The notes below the pieces were generated by a model that saw only the letters and a list, made by a program, of their open reading frames with translations, was not told where the DNA came from and did not search any database. DNA of 64,000 nt from DASWJZ01 sp963805325 (GTDB taxonomy: Bacteria; Pseudomonadota; Alphaproteobacteria; Rhizobiales; Afifellaceae), in the NCBI GenBank assembly GCA_963805325.1, contig CAWDTS010000001.1, positions 558,001 through 622,000 on the forward strand, read 5' to 3'. A program made the translations under genes and the position numbers. Positions 52,156 to 61,319 of this stretch are shown here, one piece after another (the first letter of the stretch is position 1; each line of letters opens with the position of its first letter).

Positions 52156-52176
52156 ATCCTATCGAACGAATAGGAT
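52156..52176. promoter_or_regulatory. Perfect inverted repeat upstream of the integrase gene
   Basis: ATCCTAT (52156-52162) and ATAGGAT (52170-52176) flank a 7-base loop and are followed on the plus strand by TTTGTCTT. A second perfect palindrome, GCTTCCGCGGAAGC, lies at 52247-52260, 26 bases before the integrase start. Together they may be recombination arm sites, an excisionase or regulator operator, or a weak terminator. Confidence 0.4.
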
Positions 52177-52286
52177 TTTGTCTTATTCTCTACCGAAATG
52201 AGTTCGCCGCGGCTCGCCGTGACTTTCCTCCTGCTGCTTCCGCCACGCTTCCGCGGAAGCAGGCCTGACAACGGGAACCCGATGTC

Positions 52287-53567
52287 GTGCCGAAGCTGAC
52301 AAAGCGCTGCGTGGACGCGGCTGCACCGCGAGCATCTGAGTACTTCCTCTGGGACGACGAGCTCCCAGGATTCGGGCTGCGCGTCTTCAACTCCGGCAAA
52401 CGCAGCTATCTCGTTCAGTACCGCGCCGATGGTCGGACCCGTCGCGTGACGATCGGCTTGCATGGTGTCTGGACTCCAGATGAAGCGCGTCGGGAGGCGC
52501 GAGCTTTGCTGGGCCGCATCGCGGAGGGAGAGAACCCCGCTGAGGAAAGAGAGTTCGATCGGAAAGCTATTACGGTGAAGGAGCTGTGCGAGCGCTATTT
52601 GGCCGACGCGGAAAATGGCCTCGTCCTTGGCAAGAAGCGCTTACCCAAGAAAGCTTCGACGCTTGCGACCGATCGTGGACGGATCGACCGGCACATCATC
52701 CCCCTCCTCGGTGCTCGACTGGCCAAGGACATAACGACGGCAGACGTAAACAGGTTCATGCGTGACGTGACTACGGGAACGACACGTACAAGCGTGAAGA
52801 CGCGTCCCCGCGGCAGGGCTATTGTCAAAGGTGGTCGTGGAACGGCCTCCCGTACAACCGGCTTGCTAGGGGGCATCTTCACCTACGCGGTTGGGTTAGG
52901 GATTGTGGCTAACAACCCGGTTCGCGGCGTGCGGCGCCCAGCCGACCTGGTCCGGGATCGGCGCCTGAGTGACGAAGAATATAGGGCGCTCGGCCGTATC
53001 CTCGAAGCTGCCGACCAAACTGATGAGCATCGCACCGCTATCACGATGATACGTCTTCTCGCCCTCACCGGGTGTCGGCGCGGAGAGATCATCAATCTCC
53101 GCTGGGATGAGGTGGATGACGCGCGCGGGTGTTTTCGACTGAGGGACTCAAAGGAGGGCCGATCGATCCGGCCGATTGGACATGTTGTCTTTGAAATCCT
53201 TGCGTCGATCCGGCCGGAGAGAGCGGAGGGTTACGTGTTCCCTGGAGCCGTTGAAGGGAAGCCCTTCGTCGGACTTCCGAAGGCATGGAGGGTCGTTGTA
53301 GGACGCTCTGTACTCGTGGATGTTACACCACACGTCCTCCGCCACAGCTTCGCAAGTGCCGCCAACGACCTGGGGTTCACCGAAGCCACAATCGCTTCCA
53401 TGCTCGGGCATTCGCGAGGAACGATGACGAGCAGGTACGTCCATCACATCGATGCTGTTCTGGTCAATGCGGCCGACGTAGTCTCCTCGCATATCTGGTC
53501 GATGCTGTCCCGCCCCGATTCAAATGATCACGCGGCTCCCGAGGCATGCGCAATCGCGGCTGAGTGA
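52287..53567 (+). CDS. Tyrosine-type site-specific integrase (island integrase)
   Basis: A 426-residue integrase from GTG 52287. The N-terminal DUF4102-like arm-binding domain has PGFGLRVFNSGKRSYLVQYR and RRVTIGLHGVWTPDEARREA. The core-binding domain covers about 95-205. The catalytic domain has Arg in LALTGCRRGEIINLRWDEV (about 262), HVLRHSFAS (about 349-357), the second His in MLGHSRG and the nucleophile in SRYVHHID (Tyr about 384). All catalytic residues are present. This P4/CP4-57-like class integrates into tRNA genes, which agrees with the tRNA-Arg fragment 180 bp upstream. It defines the left edge of an element that continues rightwards. Confidence 0.9.
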   Translation: MPKLTKRCVDAAAPRASEYFLWDDELPGFGLRVFNSGKRSYLVQYRADGRTRRVTIGLHGVWTPDEARREARALLGRIAEGENPAEEREFDRKAITVKELCERYLADAENGLVLGKKRLPKKASTLATDRGRIDRHIIPLLGARLAKDITTADVNRFMRDVTTGTTRTSVKTRPRGRAIVKGGRGTASRTTGLLGGIFTYAVGLGIVANNPVRGVRRPADLVRDRRLSDEEYRALGRILEAADQTDEHRTAITMIRLLALTGCRRGEIINLRWDEVDDARGCFRLRDSKEGRSIRPIGHVVFEILASIRPERAEGYVFPGAVEGKPFVGLPKAWRVVVGRSVLVDVTPHVLRHSFASAANDLGFTEATIASMLGHSRGTMTSRYVHHIDAVLVNAADVVSSHIWSMLSRPDSNDHAAPEACAIAAE

Positions 53568-53729
53568 TCGATGCAATGCGGTCCCTGCCCGACGAACCAA
53601 AGCGACCGGTTGCCTGTCGGAAGCAGCGTTTGATTCCCGATCCCGTAGCGTTAATTTGATGGCGCCTTGACGGTGACCTGCGGACGTATGTCAGGCGACG
53701 AAATACGACCGCCGACAGAGGAGCCGGGG

Positions 53730-54401
53730 TTGCGAATTCTGATCGTGGAGGACAACGAGCAGCTGGCGGACTGGCTCGCTCGTTTGCTGCGCGGTGAAAA
53801 CTACGTCGTCGACTGCTTGCATGAGGGCGAAGCGGTCGTAGGAGGTGCTGACCTGGAGAATTACGACCTCGTGATCGTTGACCTGGCTCTGCCGGGCATG
53901 AGCGGAATCGACGTTATCCGCGATATCCGAACTCGGGGATATTCGGTGCCGATGTTGATCCTGACCGCGGAAGACGCGCTGAAGAGCCGGGTCGTTGGGT
54001 TGAACGCCGGGGCCGATGACTATGTGACCAAGCCCTTCGAGGTTGACGAACTCGTCGCCCGAATTCGAGCATTGGGCCGTCGGCTGGGCACGATTCTCAA
54101 GTCCGAACTGCGTTTCGGGCCGCTCACCTTCGACCAGAACACGCGATTGTTCGCCATCAAAGGGACACCGCTGGCACTGTCGCCGCGCGAACATGTCATC
54201 CTTGAGACTCTGCTTCGGCGGGCCGGGGCCACAGTCAGCAAGGATGTCCTGTTGGAAAGCAGCTATGGCTTCGACGACGAGGTAAATCCCAGTGCCATCG
54301 AGGTGATCGTGCATCGGCTGCGACGCAAGCTGGAACACAGCACGGTGGCTATCGCCACGATTCGCGGACTCGGTTATGTGCTGCGCCTGGAAAATCCCTG
54401 A
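53730..54401 (+). CDS. OmpR-family response regulator
   Basis: A 223-residue regulator when started at TTG 53730 (MRILIVEDNEQLADWL), favoured by GAGGAG about 8 bases upstream; ATG 53688 in the same frame would add 14 residues. The receiver has the acidic pair ED, phospho-acceptor Asp in LVIVDLALPGMSG, Thr in LILTAED and Lys in VTKPFE. The winged helix has LSPREHVILETLLRRAG and NPSAIEVIVHRLRRKL, then ATIRGLGYVLR. It resembles TctD/QseB. The sensor kinase gene follows directly. The natural target is likely the ABC importer of the same element. Confidence 0.9.
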   Translation: MRILIVEDNEQLADWLARLLRGENYVVDCLHEGEAVVGGADLENYDLVIVDLALPGMSGIDVIRDIRTRGYSVPMLILTAEDALKSRVVGLNAGADDYVTKPFEVDELVARIRALGRRLGTILKSELRFGPLTFDQNTRLFAIKGTPLALSPREHVILETLLRRAGATVSKDVLLESSYGFDDEVNPSAIEVIVHRLRRKLEHSTVAIATIRGLGYVLRLENP

Positions 54402-54407
54402 GATCGT

Positions 54408-55796
54408 GTGGTGGTGAGCGGCAGCCTTCGGCTCAACCTGATGGTCTGGCTGATCGTCCCGGTCACCACGATCCTCGGCTTCAGCCTATGGCTATCCTAC
54501 TCGACCGCCCGTCATCAGGCGATGCTGGTCTATGGACCGCCAGCTTCTGGCGTCGGCGCGGATGATCGCCGAGCAGGTCCGCTTCCGCGACGGCGCAATA
54601 GGCGTCGTCGTGCCGCCTGCGGCGCTCGAGCTCTTCGCCTCAGACAGTCACGACGAGGTTTCCTATGCCGTCCTTGACCCCAGTCGAACCCTGATCGCGG
54701 GTTTTCCAGGGCTGGAGGCGCCTGCGGCTTTGCCGGCGACATTCGACCATCTGCCTTTGACACAATGTTCAGAACCGAAAGCATGCACGCGATGATCCTG
54801 CACCAGCCGGTCATCACGCCTGAAACCAGTGTCTGGGTCGAAGTCATGGTCGGCGAGACGCTGAAAGCACGCGATGCACTCGTAGCGGCACTCTGGCTGC
54901 GCGGCTTTGCCGAACAGGCGGTGCTGGTTCTGGCGGCCGCGTTATCGATCTGGATCGGCATCAGCCGCGAGTTGCGGCTTTTGATGCGGTTGAGAAGTGC
55001 CGTTCTGAGCCGTTCCGCTGATCGGCTGGAGCCGTTCGACATTTCCGCGGTGCGGACCGAAATCCAGCCGCTCGTGCAAGCCCTGAATGATTACATGGCG
55101 CGGCTCGCAGCCCATCTGAGGCGCCAGCGGCAATTTCTCGACACGTCGGCGCACCAGATGCGGACGCCGCTGGCGATCATCAAGACGCAACTGGGGTTGG
55201 CCCGCAGGAGCCGCTCCGTGGAAGACGTCCATGCTGTTCTTGCCGAGGTCGACACCAGCATGACCGCAATGTCACGGATGACCCAACAACTGCTGGCTCT
55301 CGGACGGGTCGAGCACGACCGCGCCACCTACGTTACCGAGAGCGTCGAACTCGGCGCCTGCCTGCGCGAGGTCGTCAGCCTGTCGGCGCCGCGCGCGCTC
55401 GACGCGGGGGTCGAATTGGCGTTCGAGGTCACCGGCCCCTGCCTGGTCACCGCAACGCCCTCGCTGATCAGCGAACTCGCTACCAACCTGATCGACAACG
55501 CTATCCTGCATGCCGGACCGGGCGCCACTGCGACGATCGCGGTGCGCCGGCGCGACGGGTTCGGCGTCGTTTCGGTCTGCGATGACGGGCCCGGCCTGGC
55601 CCAGGCCGACCGGACGAAGCTCTTCACCCGCTTCCACCGCGGCGCCGATGCTCCTCCGGGTGGCAGCGGGCTCGGTCTGGCCATCGTCGCCGAGATCGCC
55701 GAGATGTTCGGCGGCCGCGCCGAAGCTCCGACACCGGTCGGCGGCAAGGGCTTCTGCGTCGAAGTAGCCTTGCCGCTTGCCGCCCGGACGGATTGA
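54408..55796 (+). pseudogene. TctE/QseC-like sensor histidine kinase, two frameshifts
   Basis: The N-terminus (GTG 54408) has a signal-anchor helix (LMVWLIVPVTTILGFSLWLS) up to QAMLVY. One extra G near 54533 shifts the frame, which continues DRQLLASARMIAEQVRF, a TctE-type periplasmic sensor domain. One base missing near 54753-54757 shifts it again, and the rest is open: a second membrane helix, the HisKA H-box in DTSAHQMRTPLAIIKTQ, N-box NLIDNAILHAG, G1 VCDDGPGL and G2 GGSGLGLAIV, to TGA 55796. The corrected length is about 463. All catalytic motifs are preserved, so both breaks could be read errors. It is the partner of the response regulator upstream. Confidence 0.83.
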
Positions 55797-55803
55797 GCCC
55801 GCC

Positions 55804-56814
55804 TTACTTTCGGGCGTTTGCCCGGTCGGCGAAGACGTTGGTATAGGTCCGCCCAAGGTCGATGGTTGCCCCGCGCACGCCGGGCATGAACATCGAAAGG
55901 ACTGCCAACACGTTTTCCGGTCCGCCCTCGGGCATACGTCCATCGGTCGTGAACATCGCCTTTCCTGCCGCCAACGCGCTCACGTACATCGCCTTGTCGC
56001 CGACGTAGAAATCAGTCGGCATCTGGTCGGCGATCTCGGCTGCATCGTGGGCGCTGATGTAACGGAGGGTGCGCACGAAGGCGTTGACTAGCTTCTGCAC
56101 GGTGTCCGGGTGACTATCGACCCATGATGTTTCCATGTACAGGCAGGCCGCCGGGTAGAGCCCGCCCAGCGCCTGCGTTGTACCTTCCACGTCGCGCAGA
56201 TCGATCAGGACTCTGGCCTCCCCGCTGCCGATCAACCGCGAGACGGTAGGCTCGGTGGTCATCGCCGCTTGGATCTGGTCGTGCCGCAGTGCCGCAATCA
56301 GAGTATCGCCCGCTCCAACAGGTACCGGCGTCACGTCACTGAGCTTGAGGCCCGACCGGACCAGCAGGTATTCCGTCAGGAAATCGGTCGATGAGCCAAG
56401 ACCGGTAACACCCACTCGCATCCCGCGGAGATCGGCGAACGACGCGATTTCGGGATGGCGGTTGGATACGAGTTCCACCTCACCCGGGACGCGACTGAGT
56501 TGCACCACCGCTTCTGTATATTTGCCGAGGCCTTGCAGTTGGATGTTGTGGTCGTAAAAGCCGACGACACCCTGCACCGCGCCGGCGAGCATTTCGTCGG
56601 TCGCCTCGACGCCGGCAGGTTCGGAAAAGACTTCGACGTCGAGCCCCTCGTCGCGGAAATAGCCAAGTTCTTGGGTCAGGATCAGCGGCAGGTAGATTTG
56701 TTTCTCGACGCCACCGACCATCAGGGCGACCTGTTCGGCCCGGGCGGCGCCGGCGGTCAGCGCGCCGGCAAGGATGCAGAGCAGGCCAAGCCGAAACCGC
56801 CGGTTCCACGGCAT
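55804..56814 (-). CDS. NMT1/SsuA-type ABC substrate-binding protein 1
   Basis: A 336-residue periplasmic protein from ATG 56814 (GGGAGAGACGG upstream; an earlier ATG at 56856 is less likely). Its signal peptide is MPWNRRFRLGLLCILAGALT with cleavage near ARAEQ. It has VALMVGGVEKQIYLPLILTQ, FRDEGLDVEVFSEP and GMRVGVTGLGSSTDFLTEYL, the layout of NMT1/THI5-like and aliphatic sulfonate or pyrimidine-precursor binders. Its close paralogue lies just upstream (56939-57988). Convergent with the sensor kinase gene, 7 bp apart. The ligand is unknown. Confidence 0.88.
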   Translation of the reverse strand: MPWNRRFRLGLLCILAGALTAGAARAEQVALMVGGVEKQIYLPLILTQELGYFRDEGLDVEVFSEPAGVEATDEMLAGAVQGVVGFYDHNIQLQGLGKYTEAVVQLSRVPGEVELVSNRHPEIASFADLRGMRVGVTGLGSSTDFLTEYLLVRSGLKLSDVTPVPVGAGDTLIAALRHDQIQAAMTTEPTVSRLIGSGEARVLIDLRDVEGTTQALGGLYPAACLYMETSWVDSHPDTVQKLVNAFVRTLRYISAHDAAEIADQMPTDFYVGDKAMYVSALAAGKAMFTTDGRMPEGGPENVLAVLSMFMPGVRGATIDLGRTYTNVFADRANARK

Positions 56815-56938
56815 CCGTCTCTCCCTCGCCGGCTGCCTCGTGGTGTCATTCTGCACGCCCGGACGCTCGTTTGTCGAGCATCCGGGCGCCGGTCGCTCTG
56901 CGTCGTGCCGGGCTCCATGGGGTCCGGCACCGACAGGA

Positions 56939-57988
56939 TCAGTTGACGCCTTCCAGCTTCTTGGCGGCCGTTACGTAGTCGTTGGTGAAGGTCTTGGAGA
57001 AGTCGACCGGACCATTGACCTTGCCGGCCGCCTTCTCGATGTCATAGACCGTCTGCGGACCGCTCGGCGGCATGATGCCGGCGCCGTCGATGTTGAATTG
57101 GCCCCAGTCGTTTTGCAGCGCCGCGATGTATTCGTCCTTCGACGTCAACTGGTTTGAGACGAAGTCCGCCGGCATGGCGTTGGCAACGTCGGCCGCGGTG
57201 TGGGTCCGCATCCAGACCAGCGTGGCAACCAGCGCGTTTACCACGGCCTGGGTTTCCGTCTTGTGCGCGGCGACCCAGTCGGCGTTGGCAAGCACGGCGG
57301 CGGCTGGGAAGTCACCACCTAGCCACTTCTGCACCCCTGCCCCGGTCGAGAGGTCGATGGCGGAATATCCCACGTCAAGCTTCTCGATCGCATTCACCGT
57401 CGGCTGGCTGGTGATGCCGCAGACCGCCTTGCCGAACTTCAGCGCGGCGATCATGGTCTGGCCTGCGCCGGCCGCGATCTTGGTGTAGTCGGTGGGCGCC
57501 AGGCCGGCCCGGGCCGAGACGTAGCTGACCAGCGCATCAGTGCCCGAGCCAAGGTCGGTCACGCCGACCGCCTTGCCCTTCCAGTCCGTGGGCGATTTGA
57601 CGTCGGTGCCCTTGGCGCACATGATCCGCTCGCCCGGCGCCACCGAAAGCTGGATGACGTCGAGGACGTACTTGCCCTTTTCCTGCAGCTCGATGGTGTG
57701 GTTGTACCAGGCGCCGGCCATGTTGACTTGGCCCGAGAGCATCGCATCCTCGGCGCCGACGCCGCCAGCCTGCTCGGTCGAGAGCTCGACGTTCACGCCG
57801 TATTTCTTGTACATGCCCAGGCTCTCGGCCAGCTGGTAGGGCAGGTAGATCTGCTTGTCGATGCCGCCGACCATCAGGGTCACCGTCGGCATGTCATCGG
57901 CCGCGGCCGGGGTCGAGAGCATCGAGGCGCTCGGCGCGGCAATCGCCATCGTGGTGGCCATCAGGGCCGCCATATTTGTGAGTTTCAT
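56939..57988 (-). CDS. NMT1/SsuA-type ABC substrate-binding protein 2
   Basis: A 349-residue periplasmic protein from ATG 57988 with GGAGG 7-11 bases upstream. The signal peptide MKLTNMAALMATTMAIAAPS ends near STPAAADDM. The same family phrases as binding protein 1 occur: VTLMVGGIDKQIYLPYQLAE, MYKKYGVNVELSTEQAGG and KGKAVGVTDLGSGTDALVSY. Two adjacent binding proteins with one permease and one ATPase suggest that the importer accepts two related ligands or that one protein arose by duplication. Confidence 0.88.
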   Translation of the reverse strand: MKLTNMAALMATTMAIAAPSASMLSTPAAADDMPTVTLMVGGIDKQIYLPYQLAESLGMYKKYGVNVELSTEQAGGVGAEDAMLSGQVNMAGAWYNHTIELQEKGKYVLDVIQLSVAPGERIMCAKGTDVKSPTDWKGKAVGVTDLGSGTDALVSYVSARAGLAPTDYTKIAAGAGQTMIAALKFGKAVCGITSQPTVNAIEKLDVGYSAIDLSTGAGVQKWLGGDFPAAAVLANADWVAAHKTETQAVVNALVATLVWMRTHTAADVANAMPADFVSNQLTSKDEYIAALQNDWGQFNIDGAGIMPPSGPQTVYDIEKAAGKVNGPVDFSKTFTNDYVTAAKKLEGVN

Positions 57989-58057
57989 GTCGTTTTCCTC
58001 CGTTGGATCATCCAGCTTCCTGGATCTCTGCTCCGGGTCTGTCGGCCTGCCGGCTGC

Positions 58058-58942
58058 TCAGATCCCCTGAATATTGCTGTCGCGGGTATTGCTCGGCTGC
58101 CAGGCGAGAAGCCGCTTCTCCACCTTCGCCATCAGCCATTCGGCGCTGAGCGCCAGCCCGCCGATCACCAGCATCGCGCCGAAGACGCCATTGGCATCGA
58201 AGGTGTTCTGCGCGGTCGCGATCACCAGGCCGAGGCCGCGTTGCGAGCCAAGGAACTCGCCGACGATGGCGCCGATGATCGAGAAGCCCAAAGCCACATG
58301 CAGGCTGGCGATGATCCAGGTCATCGCCGAAGGGAAGACGACGTGCTGCACCACCTGCAGCCGCGAAGCGCCGAGGATGCGGGCGTTCGAGATCAAGTTG
58401 CGGTCGACGCTGCGTACCCCCTGGAAGGCATTGAAGAAGACCACGAAGAACACCAACACAGCGGCGAGCAGCACCTTCGACGGCAGCCCAAGCCCGAGCC
58501 ACATCACGAAGATCGAGCCGAGAACGATCCGCGGCAGGGCGTTGACGATCTTGATGTAGGGCCCGACCACCTCGGCCAGATAGGGGATTTCGCCGAGGAG
58601 CACGCCAAAGACGATGCCGCTGGTCACCCCCGCGATGAAGCCGAGGATCGATTCTTCAAGCGTCACCCAGATCTGCAGCCAGAACGAGCCATAAGCGGTG
58701 CCGTTCAGAGCCCAAGTCCAGAGCCGCACGCAGATGCCCCATGGCGAGCCGAAGAAGAACGGATCGATGAACCCGGTCATCGACGAGATCTGCCAGCCCG
58801 CGACGATGAAGGCGAAGATGCCGACCTGGCCGAGGGTGACCTGCTGCTTGTGGCGCTGGATGCGGGCGCGGGCCTGGGCTGCGATGCTTTCTTCGTCCGA
58901 GGTGGCCGCCTCGGGCGCGCCTGCTATCTCCTGCACGCTCAC
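58058..58942 (-). CDS. ABC transporter permease (SsuC/TauC type)
   Basis: A 294-residue inner-membrane permease, started at GTG 58942, which overlaps the ATPase stop (GTGA). About six helices begin at residue 40. The BPD loop is SNARILGASRLQVVQHVVFP (about 191-210), which docks to the ATPase. The preceding MWLGLGLPSKVLLAAVLVFF is typical of the nitrate/sulfonate/taurine branch. It precedes the two binding-protein genes. Confidence 0.9.
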   Translation of the reverse strand: MSVQEIAGAPEAATSDEESIAAQARARIQRHKQQVTLGQVGIFAFIVAGWQISSMTGFIDPFFFGSPWGICVRLWTWALNGTAYGSFWLQIWVTLEESILGFIAGVTSGIVFGVLLGEIPYLAEVVGPYIKIVNALPRIVLGSIFVMWLGLGLPSKVLLAAVLVFFVVFFNAFQGVRSVDRNLISNARILGASRLQVVQHVVFPSAMTWIIASLHVALGFSIIGAIVGEFLGSQRGLGLVIATAQNTFDANGVFGAMLVIGGLALSAEWLMAKVEKRLLAWQPSNTRDSNIQGI

Positions 58943-59892
58943 GCTCGGGCTCCCTCGGCTTTGGCAGCGAGCGCCGAGCGGGCATAGGCCTGTTCGACCT
59001 CCTCGCGCAGCGCGCCCCAGATCTGCTGGTAAAGTTCGAGAAAACGCTTTTCGAAGCGGATGTCTTGCACCGCTCCGCGAGGGCGCGGCAGGTCGATGTC
59101 GAAGACCGCCTTCACCGTGCCGGGACCGGCAGTCATAACGACGACCTTGTCGGCCAGACCGATGGCCTCCTCAAGGTCGTGGGTGACGAAGATCACCGAG
59201 GGCCTTTGGCGTTCCCAGAGATTCAGCAGTTCGTTCGACATGATCGCCCGTGTCTGCACGTCGAGCGCCGAGAAGGGCTCGTCCATCAGCAGGATCGCGG
59301 GCTCGTTGATCAGCGCGGCCGCCAGGCTCACGCGTTTGCGCATGCCACCTGAAAGCTGGTGCGGGTAATGGCGCTCAAAGCCGGCGAGGCCGACCGTCTG
59401 CAGCCATTCCATCGCCCGCGCACTTGCCTTGGCCTTGGCGATGCCCTTGAACATGGGCCCGAGGGCAACGTTATCGAGCACCGGTTTCCACGGCAGTAGG
59501 GCGTCGGTCTGGAAGACGAAGCTCGCACCTTTTGTGATGCCGTCCACCTGCCGGCCGGAGACCTTCACAACACCGCCGCTCGGCCGCTCCAGTCCGGCGG
59601 CGAGCGTCAGTGTCGTTGACTTGCCGCAGCCGGTCGGACCGACCACGGCGCAGAATTGGCCGGACTCGACAGTGAGGGTGACGTCGCGGATCGCGGTCAT
59701 CGCCGTCCCTGAGGGCGTGATGAAGCGCTTCGTAACCTTGATTAGTTCGATCTCGCCTGTCTGGCCCGACAGCGCGCTCACAGCGGGTCGCCGGTCAGTT
59801 TCGCGATCGCCGCTGCGCAAACACCAGCCGTCTCGTGACGACAGAACGTCTTCACGCAACTCCTCCCTCTTTGCCGTCGCCTCCCGGATCAC
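58939..59892 (-). CDS. ABC transporter ATP-binding protein (SsuB/TauB type)
   Basis: A 317-residue ATPase read from GTG 59892; a TTG in frame near residue 12 has a better ribosome-binding site (GAGGGAGGAG), so the true N-terminus may be shorter. Walker A is VGPTGCGKST (about 85), signature HQLSGGMRKRVSLAAAL, Walker B AILLMDEPFSALD and H-loop VIFVTHDLEEA. The first 45 residues are not conserved-looking. First gene of the four-gene importer operon on the element. Confidence 0.9.
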   Translation of the reverse strand: MIREATAKREELREDVLSSRDGWCLRSGDRETDRRPAVSALSGQTGEIELIKVTKRFITPSGTAMTAIRDVTLTVESGQFCAVVGPTGCGKSTTLTLAAGLERPSGGVVKVSGRQVDGITKGASFVFQTDALLPWKPVLDNVALGPMFKGIAKAKASARAMEWLQTVGLAGFERHYPHQLSGGMRKRVSLAAALINEPAILLMDEPFSALDVQTRAIMSNELLNLWERQRPSVIFVTHDLEEAIGLADKVVVMTAGPGTVKAVFDIDLPRPRGAVQDIRFEKRFLELYQQIWGALREEVEQAYARSALAAKAEGARA

Positions 59893-60044
59893 CGGACAGC
59901 GAGGTCCGGTACGGAGGTCTTGGGTAGAGAGCTAACGGCCGAACCTTGCAGCAACCTTTCAATGCGAGTTGAAGTCCGCCGGATCACCCGCGCCGCGCGT
60001 CGACTTTCTCGACCGGTGGATCACCGGGAGTTCGAGCGGAGGGT

Positions 60045-60176
60045 CTAGTTGATGCCGGCGCGCTGCCTGCAATGCGCTAGCCAGTCCTCTCGCGAAAGCT
60101 TCGGCGAACCGTTCGGCACGGACCGCAGCGCTCCGATCTCCTCCTTGCGATCGACCACGCGTCTCTGAAATGGCGC
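60045..60176 (-). other. Possible 3' remnant of an unidentified gene
   Basis: The 294-bp gap 59893-60186 has no full gene. On the minus strand about 43 codons are open, ending GSPKLSREDWLAHCRQRAGI then Asn and TAG at 60045-60047, and the composition is protein-like. There is no start codon with a ribosome-binding site. It may be the eroded tail of a gene once downstream of the ABC ATPase. I do not recognise the family. Confidence 0.25.
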
Positions 60177-60186
60177 GGACGGTGCG

Positions 60187-60916
60187 TCAATCCTCGCTTG
60201 TCAGAAGTTCGATGAGCCGCTCTTCGAACGAGTCAAGGTCGGTTCCGAGATTGTGCGTCTGACCGGTGAAGACCACGCGCCCCTTGGCAATAACGCTTAT
60301 CTCGTCGCAGAGCGAGCGGACCTCTTGCGCATCGTGGCTACTCAAGAACGTCGTCACGTTCTCGCGCTCGGCAAGGTCTCTGAGCAACTTCCACGTCTCG
60401 CGCTTTGCCGGCAGGTCGAGGCCACGTGTCGGTTCGTCGAGAAACAGCACTTTCGGATTGCCGAGGAGCGCGCGCGATCTCGACGCGCCGCTTCATGCCG
60501 GTGCTATAGGTGCCGATGAGTTTGCCGCGAAAGGATTCGGCCAGTCCGACGTTTTCGAGGCTGTCCTCGACCGTAGCTCTCACGTCGGTCATGCCGCGTA
60601 TCCGCGCGAAGTAGCCCAGGTACTCGCGCGCGGTCCAGTCCGATTGGCTCTCGCTTGTCTCGTCGCTCACGAGGCCGACCAGCCCGCGCACCGCCAATGG
60701 CTCGTGAACGACGTCGTGGCCAAGGAGCTTGGCCGTGCCGGCGTTCGGCCGCATCAGTGTCGTCAACATGCGGATCGTCGTCGTCTTTCCCGCGCCGTTC
60801 AGCCCGAGAAAACCGTAGAGCTCTCCCCTCGGTACTTTGAGACTGACGCGGTCAACGGCGATGATCGAGCCGAAGCTGCGAGAGAGTCCGTCTGTCTCAA
60901 TGGCAAGGTCGCTCAT
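60187..60916 (-). pseudogene. ABC-2 type transporter ATP-binding protein, frameshifted
   Basis: From ATG 60916 (GGAGG upstream): MSDLAIETDGLSRSFGSIIA, Walker A GLNGAGKTTTIRM, Q-loop region GLVSDETSESQ, and signature GTYSTGMKRRVEIARA. The frame breaks near 60470-60480; two bases seem lost from a GCGCGC run, so that ALLGNPKVLFLDEPTRGLD resumes in another frame (Walker B). SSHDAQEVRSLCDEI (H-loop) follows, to the stop at 60187. The corrected length is about 243. Such ATPases drive export of drugs or polysaccharides with an ABC-2 permease, but none is adjacent. The gene is flanked by remnants on both sides. Confidence 0.8.
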
Positions 60917-60961
60917 CGCGTTCGCCTCCAGCGGACGAGCGCGGCGCCAAGGCAAAGCCAC

Positions 60962-61258
60962 TCCTTAACGCCGTTCGCGCGCGACCTCGGCTATGACGGC
61001 CCGCCGTTTGCTTGGAACGAGGACCGCCGCGCGCAGCTCCGCGCCGACCTCGACGCCTTCTATGCGCGCGCCTATGGCCTCACCCGCGACGAGCTGCGCT
61101 ACATCCTTGACCCCGCCGACGTGAAGGGCGCGGACTACCCCTCCGAAACCTTCCGCGTGCTCAAGAAGAACGAGATCGCCCGCTTCGGCGAATACCGCAC
61201 CGCTAAGCTCGCGTTGCAGGCGTGGGATGCCATGGAACGAGGAGAACTTGCGGGCTAG
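60962..61258 (+). pseudogene. C-terminal fragment of an Eco57I-like DNA methylase / type II R-M protein
   Basis: About 98 codons are open to TAG 61258 and no start is present. The text ARDLGYDGPPFAWNEDRR, RAYGLTRDELRYILDPADV and SETFRVLKKNEIARFGEYRT is the usual C-terminal tail of large restriction-modification methylases of the Eco57I/PglX-like group. The rest of that gene has been lost at the junction with the ABC ATPase on the other strand. This is evidence of past deletion or recombination within the element. Confidence 0.6.
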
Positions 61259-61319
61259 CACGCAGCACGCGTAAGTTGCCTCCACCCAATTCGGTTAACC
61301 GGGCACGAGGGGGCTTCGA

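Noticed and set aside
52061..52200. A complete tRNA-Arg gene
   Set aside because: Only the anticodon loop to CCA part is present; the 5' acceptor strand and D arm are missing and the upper anticodon stem does not pair.
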